Assembly (NCBI GenBank): GCA_903821335.1 | Contig: CAIJKV010000339.1 | Span: 33,937 to 97,936 of the forward strand | Length of the DNA: 64,000 bases | Reading direction: 5' to 3' | From: an uncultured beta proteobacterium | GTDB lineage: Bacteria; Pseudomonadota; Gammaproteobacteria; Burkholderiales; Burkholderiaceae_B | The notes under the pieces: generated by a model | The model's database searches: none | The model's input: only the letters and a program-made list of their open reading frames with translations | What the model was told of the DNA's origin: nothing | Made by a program: the position numbers and the translations under genes | Shown: positions 25,834 through 35,170 of the stretch, piece by piece | How the letters are laid out: each line of letters begins with the position of its first letter | Numbering within the stretch: the stretch's first letter is position 1

Positions 25834-27546
25834 TTACGCCGGGCAAGCGTACTCGATGACGAGTTGAACCGAAACCCGACCATTCCAACTGTTTTGCTCA
25901 AGCCGGTAGGCCATGCGCACATGCTCGGGCAAACTGTCCGTGTGACCGAACCAGATCGCGTCAAACTGCTGGGCTCCACGTTCGACCGAAAGTTTCAGGT
26001 GTTTTTCGCCCACCAACTTCTGTCCGCGCACAAGAAATTCGTCCAGAAACAGCGGCGCGGCAAAACCCGCGCCCCACACTTGTTGTTGCAGCAGGCCAGC
26101 CACGTGCGCGTTGGCAAAGCCGGACTCAAGCGAACCGTCGGTCTCGATCACTGGCTCAAAGCTGCGACGCCCGGTCAGTTCGATGACGGCCTGCTCGAAG
26201 GCTGGCACGAACCGGTCGAAATCGTCGCGGCCCAGGGTCAGCCCGGCTGCCATGGCGTGCCCGCCGAATTTTCGGATCAGGCCCGGGTGGCGTTTGGATA
26301 CCAGGTCGAGTACATCGCGCAGATGGACGTCCGGAATCGACCGTCCTGAACCGCGCAGCTCGTCGTCACCGGCGGGTGCGAAGGCCAGGGTTGGCCTGAA
26401 AAATTTTTCTTTCAGGCGCGACGCGACCAGACCGACCACACCCTGGTGCCATTCGGGGTGGAATACACAGATCGAGGCACTGACGGATCCGGTCTGGATC
26501 TGGTCTGTGAACGCAAGCGCCTGGTCGCGCATGACGCCTTCGATCTCGCGACGCTGGCGATTGATGGTGTCGAGTTCGCGGGCCAGCTCCAGGGCCTGCA
26601 TATCGTCATCCGTGATCAGGCAACGGATGCCCAGACCCATGTCGGCCAGGCGCCCGGCGGCATTGATGCGCGGTCCCAGGGCGAAGCCCAGGTCAAAGCC
26701 GCTGGCAGCCTGAGGATCCCGGGACGCTACGGCGAACAGTGCGCGCAGGCCCGGTTGCATCAGGCCACGGCGCATGCGTTCGAGGCCACGTGTGACCAGC
26801 AGGCGGTTATTCGCGTCAAGGCGCACGACATCGGCGACTGTGCCCAGGGCGACCAGGTCAGCCAGCGCATCCAGGCGCGGCCCGCCGTCTTTCGGGTAGA
26901 CCCCGCGATGGCGTAATTCTGCCCGCAAGGCCAGCATCAGATAAAAGATGACGCCCACACCAGCCAGGTTCTTGGAAGGAAACCCGCAACCCGGCTGGTT
27001 GGGATTGACGATGGCGAGCGCGTGGGGCAGGGTCTCGCCAGGCAGGTGATGATCGGTGACGATGACGCCGATTCCCTGGGCGTTGGCCGCTGCCACCCCG
27101 TCGACACTGGCAATGCCGTTGTCTACGGTGATCAGCAGGTCGGGCTTGCCAGCTGGGTGCACGCAAGCCAGTTCAACGACCGCAGGTGACAACCCATAGC
27201 CGGTTTCAAATCGATTTGGAACCAGGAAATCGACCGTCGCGCCCATGGCGCGCAGAGCCCTGAGGCCCACGGCGCAGGCGGTCGCACCGTCGCAGTCGTA
27301 GTCTGCCACGATCAGCATGCGCTGCCCGGTGGCAATGGCGTCGGCCAGCAGCACGGCAGCGTGTTGGGCATGGGTCAACGCGCCAGGCGGCAACATGGCC
27401 GGCCATTCCAGGCGGATGTCCTCAATGCGGGTCACGCCGCGCGCGGCCCATAAACGGGCCAGCAAACTGTGCACGCCCGAGGCTTCAAGGCGCTGGCAGG
27501 TTGCCAGGTTGGCCTGACGGATCGTCAGCCGGGGAGATTCCACCAT
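25834..27546 (-). CDS. recJ: single-stranded-DNA-specific exonuclease RecJ
   Basis: A 570-residue 5'-3' exonuclease of the DHH superfamily, used in recombination, mismatch and base-excision repair. Metal-binding motifs are visible: VADYDCDGATA, the DNG motif in ITVDNGIAS, and DHH in IVTDHHLPG. Further motifs are VALGTVADVV and the DHHA1 motif GGHAMAAG. ATG 27546 (MVESPRLTIRQ) is preferred; the ORF-track ATG 27591 would overlap the upstream gene by 67 bases, against 22 here. Its stop is 44 bases before prfB. Confidence 0.96.
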   Translation of the reverse strand: MVESPRLTIRQANLATCQRLEASGVHSLLARLWAARGVTRIEDIRLEWPAMLPPGALTHAQHAAVLLADAIATGQRMLIVADYDCDGATACAVGLRALRAMGATVDFLVPNRFETGYGLSPAVVELACVHPAGKPDLLITVDNGIASVDGVAAANAQGIGVIVTDHHLPGETLPHALAIVNPNQPGCGFPSKNLAGVGVIFYLMLALRAELRHRGVYPKDGGPRLDALADLVALGTVADVVRLDANNRLLVTRGLERMRRGLMQPGLRALFAVASRDPQAASGFDLGFALGPRINAAGRLADMGLGIRCLITDDDMQALELARELDTINRQRREIEGVMRDQALAFTDQIQTGSVSASICVFHPEWHQGVVGLVASRLKEKFFRPTLAFAPAGDDELRGSGRSIPDVHLRDVLDLVSKRHPGLIRKFGGHAMAAGLTLGRDDFDRFVPAFEQAVIELTGRRSFEPVIETDGSLESGFANAHVAGLLQQQVWGAGFAAPLFLDEFLVRGQKLVGEKHLKLSVERGAQQFDAIWFGHTDSLPEHVRMAYRLEQNSWNGRVSVQLVIEYACPA

Positions 27547-28457
27547 GTTTTCCAGTGATGTGCCCGTGGCGGCAACAATCGCCGCCACCAAGGTCGTTGT
27601 GCCGGGGCAAGATCCACGGCACGCTGTGCGCCAAGCAACGTAATGAAAGCGTCGGCCGGTGCGTGGTTGAGCGCCTCGTTGACCCGGGGCAGCGCGTCGA
27701 TCCAGCGGGCCCAGTCCTGGGCGGCGTGGCTGGCGACCAGGTCATCGAGCAGCAGCGTGCTGTGGGCAACGGCGCTCGCCGCCGCGGTCGCGCGCCAACC
27801 CGGACTGCCGCCATAGAGCCACAGGCTGTTGATGGGATAGTGACCGTTTTGCGCACGGGTCGTATTGACCGGATGGTCGTGCCAGGCCATCTGTATTTCA
27901 TTGACCAGCCGGCGCCAGGCACGCATCGTGTCGCCTTGCGGCCACCAGTCTGCCAGGGCCATGCCGGCGACTGCCTGCGGACTGATGGACGGGGTCTGGG
28001 CTCCGGGGGGCAGCCAGATTCGCCAGCGCTGCGGACCGACCGGCAACGCCGAGATGCCGCTGCCATCCCACAGTGTGGCGACCGACTCAAACAGTGCGTC
28101 GGCCTCTGCTGGCCGGATCTCAAGTGCTTCGGGGTGCATCATCGTGGCGCCCTGGCTGCCGACTGCGATTGAGCTGAGTTCGGCCAGCCAAATGGGCTCG
28201 TCTGGATCGAAGACACCCGCTCGCAGGGGACCGAGCCCCGCGCCCAGCGTATGGCCGGGAGCCGGGGCGTAGCCAAGCTGCTGGAGCTCGAGGGCTTCGC
28301 GTGGCGTGCACCCGGTGTGCTCGGGGTCAAGTGCCCGTGCCGTCGCCGTCATGTGGTCGAGTCGCGCGCACAGTGCCGGGCAGGCCGAACGGATGTACTG
28401 GGCAAGCTCGCCGGCGATTGGAGCAGGGGGCAGGGCGCCGGGGATGATGATTCGCAT
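27525..28457 (-). CDS. conserved protein of unknown function, sometimes labelled phosphoglycerate mutase-like
   Basis: A 310-residue soluble protein. The pattern MRIIIPGALPPAP, LGAGLGPLRAGVFDPDEPIWLAE and NEIQMAWHDHPVNTTRAQNGHYPINSLWLYGGS occurs in betaproteobacterial proteins next to recJ that are often called phosphoglycerate mutase related. I see no clear catalytic signature of either phosphoglycerate mutase type and assign no function. ATG 28457 is chosen; the ORF-track start 28538 runs through the likely promoter. The 3' end overlaps recJ by 22 bases, and it is divergent from lolC. Confidence 0.6.
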   Translation of the reverse strand: MRIIIPGALPPAPIAGELAQYIRSACPALCARLDHMTATARALDPEHTGCTPREALELQQLGYAPAPGHTLGAGLGPLRAGVFDPDEPIWLAELSSIAVGSQGATMMHPEALEIRPAEADALFESVATLWDGSGISALPVGPQRWRIWLPPGAQTPSISPQAVAGMALADWWPQGDTMRAWRRLVNEIQMAWHDHPVNTTRAQNGHYPINSLWLYGGSPGWRATAAASAVAHSTLLLDDLVASHAAQDWARWIDALPRVNEALNHAPADAFITLLGAQRAVDLAPAQRPWWRRLLPPRAHHWKTWWNLPG

Positions 28458-28548
28458 GCTGGGGATTGTAGTGTGTGTGACGGGGTGCGAGTGGGTGGCA
28501 GGTGCAGGTGTCGACGGATGCGGCCACAGTTGATGCAATAATGCCGAT

Positions 28549-29829
28549 GTGCTGAAACTACCCTATGAACTCTGGATTGGAGCCCGCTATGCGGGCATGG
28601 CTCGTCTGCGCGGTCGTCGCGGCGGACGGGATCGCTTTGTTTCGTTCGTGGCGGCCACGTCGATGGCAGGCATTGCGCTGGGCGTGGCAGCCCTGATCGT
28701 GGTGTTATCGGTCATGAACGGTTTTCAGAAAGAGGTACGCGACCGGATGTTGTCGGTGCTGCCGCACGTTGAACTCTACGTGCCTGGAACGGATCCGGAA
28801 ACTGTCCTGGGCAAATGGACCGAGCTCGCCGACGCGGCACGCCAGTCGCCGTCGGTACTGGCTGCCGCACCGTTTGTCGCGGCGCAGGGCATGCTGATGC
28901 GTGGGCAGGCCATGCGTGGCGTACAGGTGCGCGGCATTGATCCGGCGGCTGAACGGGCGGTGTCGGACGTCGGCAAGCAAATGGTGACTGGCGCGCTGGC
29001 CGAGCTTAAACCTGGCGCCTTCGGTGTGGTCCTCGGCCAGGAACTCGCCGACATCCTCAAGGTGCGCATCGGCGACACGGTGATGATGCTGGCCCCGCAG
29101 GCCAATATCAGTCCGGTTGGTTTTTCGCCCCGGATGCGACAGCTGACGCTGGTCGGCACCTTCCGGTCCGGGCATTACGAATACGATTCTTCCCTGGTTT
29201 TCGTCGATGCCACGGATGCTGCCCGCGTCTTTCGAGATAGCGGCACCGCCGGGGTGAGGTTGCGGGTCAATGATATGTACCGGGCACCCGAGATCGCGTT
29301 GTCGCTCGCGCCGTTGTTGCCGCCCCGCGTGCTGGTGGCCGACTGGTCGCGTAACAACCGCACCTGGTTTGCCGCCGTGCAGACTGAAAAAAGGATGATG
29401 TTCCTGATCCTGGCACTGATTGTTGCCGTGGCCGCCTTCAATCTGCTGTCGTCTCTGGTGATGGCCGTCAAGGATAAACAGTCCGACATTGCCATTCTTC
29501 GAAGTTTTGGCTCGACACCGGGTGAGATCGCAAGAATATTCCTGGTCCAGGGCGCGCTGATCGGTGTGGTCGGCACCCTGCTGGGTGTGGCCGGCGGGAT
29601 CGCGATCGCCTACAACATCGACGTGCTGTTGCCCGCGATTGAACGCCTGGTCGGTGTACAGTTTCTACCCCGTGAGGTCTACTTCATCAGCGAGTTGCCG
29701 TCTGATCCCCGGGTGGACGATATCGTCACCATTGGCCTGACCTCGTTACTGATGTCGTTGCTGGCGACGCTTTACCCCAGCTGGCGCGCCTCGCGCCTGC
29801 AACCCGCACAGGTATTGCGACATGACTGA
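28549..29829 (+). CDS. lolC: lipoprotein-releasing system permease LolC/LolE
   Basis: A 426-residue inner-membrane subunit of the LolCDE-type transporter, which extracts outer-membrane lipoproteins from the inner membrane and hands them to LolA. An N-terminal membrane segment (ATSMAGIALGVAALIVVLSVMNGFQKEVRDRML) is followed by a large periplasmic domain (about 60-270) and three C-terminal membrane segments ending ASRLQPAQVLRHD. It starts with GTG 28549. Only one permease gene is present, so the complex is probably of the LolF homodimer-like type, as in other betaproteobacteria. It overlaps lolD by 8 bases. Confidence 0.93.
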   Translation: MLKLPYELWIGARYAGMARLRGRRGGRDRFVSFVAATSMAGIALGVAALIVVLSVMNGFQKEVRDRMLSVLPHVELYVPGTDPETVLGKWTELADAARQSPSVLAAAPFVAAQGMLMRGQAMRGVQVRGIDPAAERAVSDVGKQMVTGALAELKPGAFGVVLGQELADILKVRIGDTVMMLAPQANISPVGFSPRMRQLTLVGTFRSGHYEYDSSLVFVDATDAARVFRDSGTAGVRLRVNDMYRAPEIALSLAPLLPPRVLVADWSRNNRTWFAAVQTEKRMMFLILALIVAVAAFNLLSSLVMAVKDKQSDIAILRSFGSTPGEIARIFLVQGALIGVVGTLLGVAGGIAIAYNIDVLLPAIERLVGVQFLPREVYFISELPSDPRVDDIVTIGLTSLLMSLLATLYPSWRASRLQPAQVLRHD

Positions 29830-30586
29830 GTTCGCGCTGCAGGCCAGGCACCTGTTCAAACATTACGATGAGGGGGCGGCGCGCATTGACGTGTTGCGCG
29901 ACGTCAGCCTGGCCGTGATCCCCGGCGAAATGGTGGCCATCATTGGTGCTTCCGGTTCAGGTAAAAGCACCTTGCTCCATACGCTTGGGTTGCTGGACTT
30001 GCCCACCTCCGGTGAGGTGATCGTCGCGGGCACGTCCTCCAACGGCCTGAACGAGGCCACACGCAGTCGCCTGCGCAATCGCGCGCTTGGTTTTGTTTAC
30101 CAGTTTCATCACCTGTTGCCGGAGTTTTCAGCCCTCGATAATGTGGCCATGCCATTGATCGTGCGCCGGCAAACCCGGGATGCCGCGCGCCTTGAGGCGC
30201 AGCGTGTGCTCGAACTGGTGGGCCTCGCGGCTCGCGTCACGCACTTCCCGGGCCAGCTTTCGGGTGGTGAGCGTCAGCGCGTGGCGCTTGCCCGCGCATT
30301 GGTGGGGCGACCTGCCTGCGTGCTGGCTGACGAGCCCACTGGCAACCTCGATCGCCATACCGCGCACCAGATGTTCAGTCTGCTCAAGCAAGTCAATGCC
30401 CAGTCCGGTACGGCCTTTGTGATCGTGACACATGATCCGGAACTGGCTGCACTGGCTGACCGGCGTCTGCACATGGAGTCCGGTTGCCTGGTTCAAGCGC
30501 CACCACCTGAAACGCCGCAATCTGAAGTGCCACAACCTGATGCATCACAATCTGATGCGCAGCATCCGGTGCGCGCAAGGCCTTAG
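29822..30586 (+). CDS. lolD: lipoprotein-releasing system ATP-binding protein LolD
   Basis: A 254-residue ABC ATPase of the MacB/LolD group. Walker A GASGSGKST, the Q-loop FVYQFHHLLPEFSALDNV (the LolD motif region), signature LSGGERQRVALARAL, and Walker B VLADEPTGNLD are complete. The last 25 residues after the fold are an added tail (PQSEV PQPDA SQSDA repeats) not needed for the ATPase. The 8-base overlap with lolC implies coupled translation. tatD begins 2 bases after its stop. Confidence 0.95.
   Translation: MTEFALQARHLFKHYDEGAARIDVLRDVSLAVIPGEMVAIIGASGSGKSTLLHTLGLLDLPTSGEVIVAGTSSNGLNEATRSRLRNRALGFVYQFHHLLPEFSALDNVAMPLIVRRQTRDAARLEAQRVLELVGLAARVTHFPGQLSGGERQRVALARALVGRPACVLADEPTGNLDRHTAHQMFSLLKQVNAQSGTAFVIVTHDPELAALADRRLHMESGCLVQAPPPETPQSEVPQPDASQSDAQHPVRARP
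30515..30559 (+). repeat. three 15-bp repeats in the lolD C-terminal tail
   Basis: Units CCGCAATCTGAAGTG, CCACAACCTGATGCA and TCACAATCTGATGCG encode PQSEV, PQPDA and SQSDA, in frame. They resemble the 15-bp arrangement in uvrB, though the sequence is different. Confidence 0.7.
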
Positions 30587-30588
30587 CC

Positions 30589-31404
30589 ATGCTTTTTGAC
30601 ACGCATTGTCATCTCGACGCCACGGAATATGATCCCGATCGCGAGTGTGTGATTGCACGGGCGCAGGACGCGGGTGTCCGGGGCATCCTGATCCCGGCCG
30701 TGGATGTTGCAAGCTTTGAACGGGTGCGCGACCTGGCGCACGCGCATGCTTGGGGTGCTTACGCGCTGGGCATTCATCCCATGTACGTTGAGCAGGCGCA
30801 GCCTGATGCCCTGGATCAGTTGCATGCGGCGCTGATCAGGCACCGCGATGACCCCAAGCTGGTGGCAATCGGTGAGATTGGGCTTGATTTTTTTGTACCT
30901 GCGATTGCGCAGGGTGCACCGCGCGACAGGCAAGAACGGTTTTACGACGCGCAACTCGCGATGGCCGAAGAGTTTGCCTTGCCGGTGCTCCTGCACGTGC
31001 GGCGTTCACACGATACGCTGCTGAAATATCTTCGACGCCGGCAGGTTCCGGGTGGGTTTGCCCATGCCTTTAACGGCAGTTCGCAGCAGGCCAGCCAGTT
31101 TATTGCACTGGGCTTCGCACTCGGGATGGGCGGCGCCATGACTTATACGCGCGCGCTCCAGATACGCAGGCTTGCGCAAGAGATTTCACTGGACTCGCTG
31201 GTACTGGAAACGGATGGCCCCGATATTGCGCCGGCCTGGCTGACAGACACCCGGCGCAATGAACCCATGCAAGTCGCGCGGTTCGCGCAGGTGTTGGCCG
31301 CGCTGCGGCAATGCCCGGTCGAGGAGATCATCGCCGCAACGGGCAACACCGCCTTGCGTGTGTGCCCCAGGCTGATTGGCGCTTGGGGGCTTGGCACGCT
31401 CTGA
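30589..31404 (+). CDS. tatD: TatD-family metal-dependent hydrolase (DNase)
   Basis: A 271-residue TIM-barrel hydrolase. Metal-binding elements are DTHCHLD near the N-terminus, IGEIGLDFF with Glu, the histidine in LPVLLHVRRSHD, HAFNGS (HCFSG in many relatives), and ETDGPDIAP with Asp. TatD proteins act as 3'-5' exonucleases or tRNA/DNA hydrolases in repair and turnover. Among E. coli paralogues it is closer to YcfH/YjjV-type than assigned here with certainty. It is co-directional with lolCD and 90 bases before comEC. Confidence 0.88.
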   Translation: MLFDTHCHLDATEYDPDRECVIARAQDAGVRGILIPAVDVASFERVRDLAHAHAWGAYALGIHPMYVEQAQPDALDQLHAALIRHRDDPKLVAIGEIGLDFFVPAIAQGAPRDRQERFYDAQLAMAEEFALPVLLHVRRSHDTLLKYLRRRQVPGGFAHAFNGSSQQASQFIALGFALGMGGAMTYTRALQIRRLAQEISLDSLVLETDGPDIAPAWLTDTRRNEPMQVARFAQVLAALRQCPVEEIIAATGNTALRVCPRLIGAWGLGTL

Positions 31405-31493
31405 ATGCGATGGTGCGCTGGATAAGTTTGTCGCGCCCGGGGTTGTCATGGTGCTGATCAGTCGGCAGCATCTGACCCTTTGCGCGAGGCGGC

Positions 31494-34169
31494 ATGGGGC
31501 GACTGATAGCGGTGGGAATTGTGGTCGGTGCCGCGCTGACGCATACCCTGGGCCAGTTGCCCGCGCAGTCCCACCTGTGGTGGTCGTTAGGTGTCCTCGC
31601 ACTGGTCGGTGCCCCGTTATTTTATTTTTCATGGCGTGCCACCCTGCCGCGTGCAATATGGCTGGCCCTGGTCGCGGGCCTGCTCAGCATGTCGTGGACG
31701 ACCTGGCAGGCGCAGGGCAGGCTGGCCGACGCCCTCGCGTCCGAGCATGAAGGCGTCGTGACGCGCCTGACCTTTCGCGTCGTCACCATGGCTCAGGATC
31801 AGTCAGATAGTCAGCGCTTTGAAGCGCAAGTGCAGGATCCACGACCGGACGGCATCCCCCGCCATATTCAGGTGGTCTGGGCCCAACCCCAAACCCAACT
31901 AGGCGATCAAACCCGGGGCGCTTCTCCCGTCGTGATACCCGGACAGACATGGCGTGCGGCACTCGTGCTCAGACGTCCACATGGTGCGTCCAATCCGTTC
32001 GGCTTTGACTACGAGGGCTGGATGTTTCAGCGCAACGTCCGCGCCATTGGCAAAGTGCGCGGGAAGCCTGTTCTGATGGCCGATCAACCGCTGTCATCCT
32101 TTGGGATCGCCGTGGCACGGTCGCGACATAACATGCGCAGCAGCCTGCGCCGCGCCGTCGGGCACCTGCGTTACGGCGCTGTCCTGATTGCCCTCGCCAT
32201 CGGGGATCAGGACAGTGTTCGTGCCGAAGACTGGGTGGTTTTCAACCAGACTGGCATCACGCACCTGGTCTCGATCAGCGGTTCGCATGTCACGATGATT
32301 GCAGCGTTTGGCGGCCTGGCAATGGTGTGGCTGTGGAAAAAGCTGCGACTCTTCGGGCGACCCGTCTGTGAGCGCGTGCCATCTCGCGTGGCGGGTGCGC
32401 TGGCGGCCTTGGTGGTGGCCTGGTTGTATTGCCTGCTGGCCGGGTGGGGTGTGCCCGCGCGGCGAACCTTTTTCATGCTGGCAGTCGGTGCGCTGGCGGT
32501 TGCCGCACGCATGCCCCTTGCCCCGTCGCGCCTGTTGTGTGTCGCGGCCGCCATCGTGATCATTGCCGATCCCTGGTCGTCGCAGTCGACCGGTTTCTGG
32601 CTGTCGTTTGGCGCGGTAGCGGTCCTGTTTTGTGCCGGTGCACAGGCGGCAAAGGTGGTCGCGCAAGCGGGGCGCGCCCGACACCTGTGGACCATCCTCA
32701 AACAAGCCGCACGGCTCCAGTGGATCATCACGCTTGCCATGCTGCCCGTGCTCGCATTCATGTTTCAGCAGGCTAGCGCGAGTTCGCCCTTTGCCAACGC
32801 GATTGCCATTCCGGTCGTGACCTTCATCGTCACACCGCTTGCACTGATCACGGCTTGCCTGTGCGTGATTCCTGGTCTGGAGATTGTCGCGGCGGCAATC
32901 GGCTGGCTGGGTCACCTGGCCTTGCTTTGGACGATGGTGCCGGTGGTCTGGCTGGCCTCGGTGTCATGGTCGACGATTGATGTCGCTGCGGTACCGTGGT
33001 GGTGGTTATTGCTCGCACTGGCCGGTGTGGCCTGGGCGCTTGCACCGCCAGGCGTTCCGGTCAGGTGGGCGGGGTGGTGTCTGGTGGGACCCGCGCTGGC
33101 CTGGCAGCCAGGGCGACCAGCCGTGGGGGGGTGGAACCTGTGGGCACTGGATGTCGGACAAGGCAGTGCGATATTGATCAGTACCCGCCAGCACAATTTC
33201 CTGATTGATACCGGGCCAGCCCAGGGTGGCAGCGATGCCGGCCAGCGCGTGATCGTCCCGGTCCTGAGGGCGCTAGGCGTGGGGCGCCTGCACACACTGG
33301 TTGTGTCACATGCAGACCTGGATCATGCGGGCGGCCTGGCGAGTGTCTTGCGTGCCATGCCGGTTCAACGCGCGTATGCATCCTTTGACGTTGAGGCGCT
33401 GCTGCGCAAACGCGCCGCGATGGCGGGCACCAAGGATGATGTCGCGCGCCCCGGGCAAACCTTACGTTGCGAACTCGGGCAACAGTGGCAGGTCGATGGC
33501 GTGACGTTTTCGTTCCTGCATCCCCAGCCAGCCAGACAGCCTGGCCGTCAGCAAGAAGGCAACCACGCAGGCTACCAAGCAGGTGATCAAGCCAGTGATG
33601 AAGTAAGCAACACCAAAAGTGATACAGCAAGCAATACAAAAAGTGATACAGCAAGCAATACAAAAAGTGATACAGCAAGCAATACAGCAAGTGACAAAGC
33701 AAGCAGTAAAACAAGCAATAAAGCACGCCATCAAGCAAGTAATCAAGCAGGCAACAACGCACGCAGTTGTGTGTTGCACGTGGCTGGCCGGCATCATTCT
33801 GTGCTGTTGCCGGGCGATATTGGTGCCCGGGAGGAGCGTCTGGTTCTCGATAGCCGTGCAGTCACGGCTGACCAGGTGAGGGTCGACGGGTTCAAGGCAG
33901 ACGTGGTGTTGGTCGCCCATCATGGGTCGGCCACCTCGTCTTCGGCGCCGTTCGTCGGACAACTCGGTGCCCGACATGCTATCGCCCAGGTCGGCCACGC
34001 CAACCGCTTTGGTCACCCAGACCGCGCGGTCTCGCGTCGCTGGCAGCAGGGCGGGGCCAGTTTCTGGCGAACAGACCGTGATGGTGCCGTTCAAGTGACC
34101 TCCAGCGCCCAGGGGATGACCATTGTTTCGCACCGACGCGCGCAAGAGCGCTACTGGCACGGGCGCTAG
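31494..34169 (+). CDS. comEC: DNA uptake channel ComEC/Rec2 with repeat insertion
   Basis: An 891-residue inner-membrane protein that carries transforming DNA into the cytoplasm. An N-terminal OB-like domain (about 60-190), a competence membrane domain (GDQDSVRAEDWVVFNQTGITHLVSISGSHVTMIAAFGGL and several membrane segments to about 545), and a C-terminal metallo-beta-lactamase-like domain (DVGQGSAILI, DTGP, VSHADLDHAGGL, VLLVAHHGSATSS) are all present. Residues about 680-760 between two beta-lactamase strands are an inserted Ser/Asn/Thr/Lys/Asp/Ala repeat tract. GAGG lies ahead of ATG 31494. Competence machinery is otherwise not in this window. Confidence 0.93.
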   Translation: MGRLIAVGIVVGAALTHTLGQLPAQSHLWWSLGVLALVGAPLFYFSWRATLPRAIWLALVAGLLSMSWTTWQAQGRLADALASEHEGVVTRLTFRVVTMAQDQSDSQRFEAQVQDPRPDGIPRHIQVVWAQPQTQLGDQTRGASPVVIPGQTWRAALVLRRPHGASNPFGFDYEGWMFQRNVRAIGKVRGKPVLMADQPLSSFGIAVARSRHNMRSSLRRAVGHLRYGAVLIALAIGDQDSVRAEDWVVFNQTGITHLVSISGSHVTMIAAFGGLAMVWLWKKLRLFGRPVCERVPSRVAGALAALVVAWLYCLLAGWGVPARRTFFMLAVGALAVAARMPLAPSRLLCVAAAIVIIADPWSSQSTGFWLSFGAVAVLFCAGAQAAKVVAQAGRARHLWTILKQAARLQWIITLAMLPVLAFMFQQASASSPFANAIAIPVVTFIVTPLALITACLCVIPGLEIVAAAIGWLGHLALLWTMVPVVWLASVSWSTIDVAAVPWWWLLLALAGVAWALAPPGVPVRWAGWCLVGPALAWQPGRPAVGGWNLWALDVGQGSAILISTRQHNFLIDTGPAQGGSDAGQRVIVPVLRALGVGRLHTLVVSHADLDHAGGLASVLRAMPVQRAYASFDVEALLRKRAAMAGTKDDVARPGQTLRCELGQQWQVDGVTFSFLHPQPARQPGRQQEGNHAGYQAGDQASDEVSNTKSDTASNTKSDTASNTKSDTASNTASDKASSKTSNKARHQASNQAGNNARSCVLHVAGRHHSVLLPGDIGAREERLVLDSRAVTADQVRVDGFKADVVLVAHHGSATSSSAPFVGQLGARHAIAQVGHANRFGHPDRAVSRRWQQGGASFWRTDRDGAVQVTSSAQGMTIVSHRRAQERYWHGR
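33617..33688 (+). repeat. 24-bp tandem repeats inside comEC
   Basis: Two exact 24-base copies (33617-33640 and 33641-33664, beginning AAGTGATACAGCAAGCAATA) and a third with two changes at its end. Around them (about 33540-33765) lie many diverged copies of a 12-base CAAGCAAT-like element. The protein repeat is SDTASNTK. Period and copy changes keep the reading frame. The tract is visibly A/T- and CAA-rich against a GC-rich gene. Confidence 0.9.
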
Positions 34170-34237
34170 TCAGTTTCAGCATCCGGACGGTCAGACACCA
34201 CTACAATAGCGATAAGCATTATTTGGAGTTTGTCGAT

Positions 34238-35170
34238 ATGTTTTCGCCCCGTCTTCAGGCAGTCACTTGCAGTAGCCCAGCTGGTTTGCACCGTGTTGCC
34301 TATCACGAATGGGGTGCGCCCGACAATCCGGATGTCGTGCTCTGTGTGCATGGTTTGACACGCACCGGGCGCGACTTTGATGACCTCGCGATGCATCTGG
34401 CGAAAGATTTTCGCGTGGTATGCCCTGACGTCGTTGGCCGTGGGTTGTCTGACCGTCTGGCGAACCCGATGTTCTACGCCGTGCCGCAATATGTCGCCGA
34501 CATGGTGACCCTGCTGGCGCGCGTACAGCCCGCCCGACTGTACTGGGTGGGGACGTCCATGGGCGGATTGATTGGCCTGGGCTATGCGGCAGCCATGTCG
34601 CGGGCGCAGCTTGCCCAGCAAGTGCCCACGCCGGCCCAGGCGCACCGGTCGTTGCCCCAGACCGGTGTGCGCCTTGACAAGCTTGTGCTCAACGACGTTG
34701 GCCCCCACATCGAGCCCGTCTCGCTGGCGCGCATTGGTCAATACGTCAGCGAAAACTTCAGTTTTGATTCATTTGATGAGGCGGTGTCGTTCGTCAGCAA
34801 AAGCTCGACCTCGTTCGGACCGCACACCGATGCGCAGTGGCGTGCCTTTACCCGGTACACCTATATCGAACAGAACGGTAAATGGGTCAAGCACTATGAC
34901 CTGAACCTGGCCGTGCCGTTCCAGTCGATGGACCCCCAGTCGGCTGCCGCAGGCGAACAGTTCCTCTGGGCCGCCTACGCCGCGATCAAGGCACCTGTGC
35001 TAATTGTGCATGGTCAGGAATCGGACCTGTTGTCGGCCCAGACTGTGCAGCAGATGCTTGAGCGCAACCCGCGCGCGCGCGCCGTCGAGTTCGCCGGGGT
35101 CGGGCACGCGCCCACGCTCATGTCGGCCGACCAGATCGACGTGGTCGCTGGATTTTTATATGAGCCTTGA
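34238..35170 (+). CDS. alpha/beta-fold hydrolase
   Basis: A 310-residue hydrolase. The nucleophile elbow is GTSMGG (Ser), the acid is Asp in HGQESDLLS and the base is His in GVGHAPTLM; the oxyanion strand is LCVHGLTRTGRDF. It is related to proline iminopeptidase/esterase-type enzymes; substrate unknown. ATG 34238 has TTGGAG about nine bases ahead and is preferred to TTG 34223 of the ORF track. TACAAT at 34202-34207 may be its -10 element. It overlaps the next gene by 11 bases. Confidence 0.85.
   Translation: MFSPRLQAVTCSSPAGLHRVAYHEWGAPDNPDVVLCVHGLTRTGRDFDDLAMHLAKDFRVVCPDVVGRGLSDRLANPMFYAVPQYVADMVTLLARVQPARLYWVGTSMGGLIGLGYAAAMSRAQLAQQVPTPAQAHRSLPQTGVRLDKLVLNDVGPHIEPVSLARIGQYVSENFSFDSFDEAVSFVSKSSTSFGPHTDAQWRAFTRYTYIEQNGKWVKHYDLNLAVPFQSMDPQSAAAGEQFLWAAYAAIKAPVLIVHGQESDLLSAQTVQQMLERNPRARAVEFAGVGHAPTLMSADQIDVVAGFLYEP

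Noticed and set aside
33178-33762. Minus-strand 194-aa ORF with YCLLYHFL repeats, looking like a membrane protein
   Set aside because: It is the complement of the comEC repeat tract; the Leu/Tyr/Cys pattern is forced by the CAAGCA-type repeats. No start signal, and comEC on the other strand is strongly supported.
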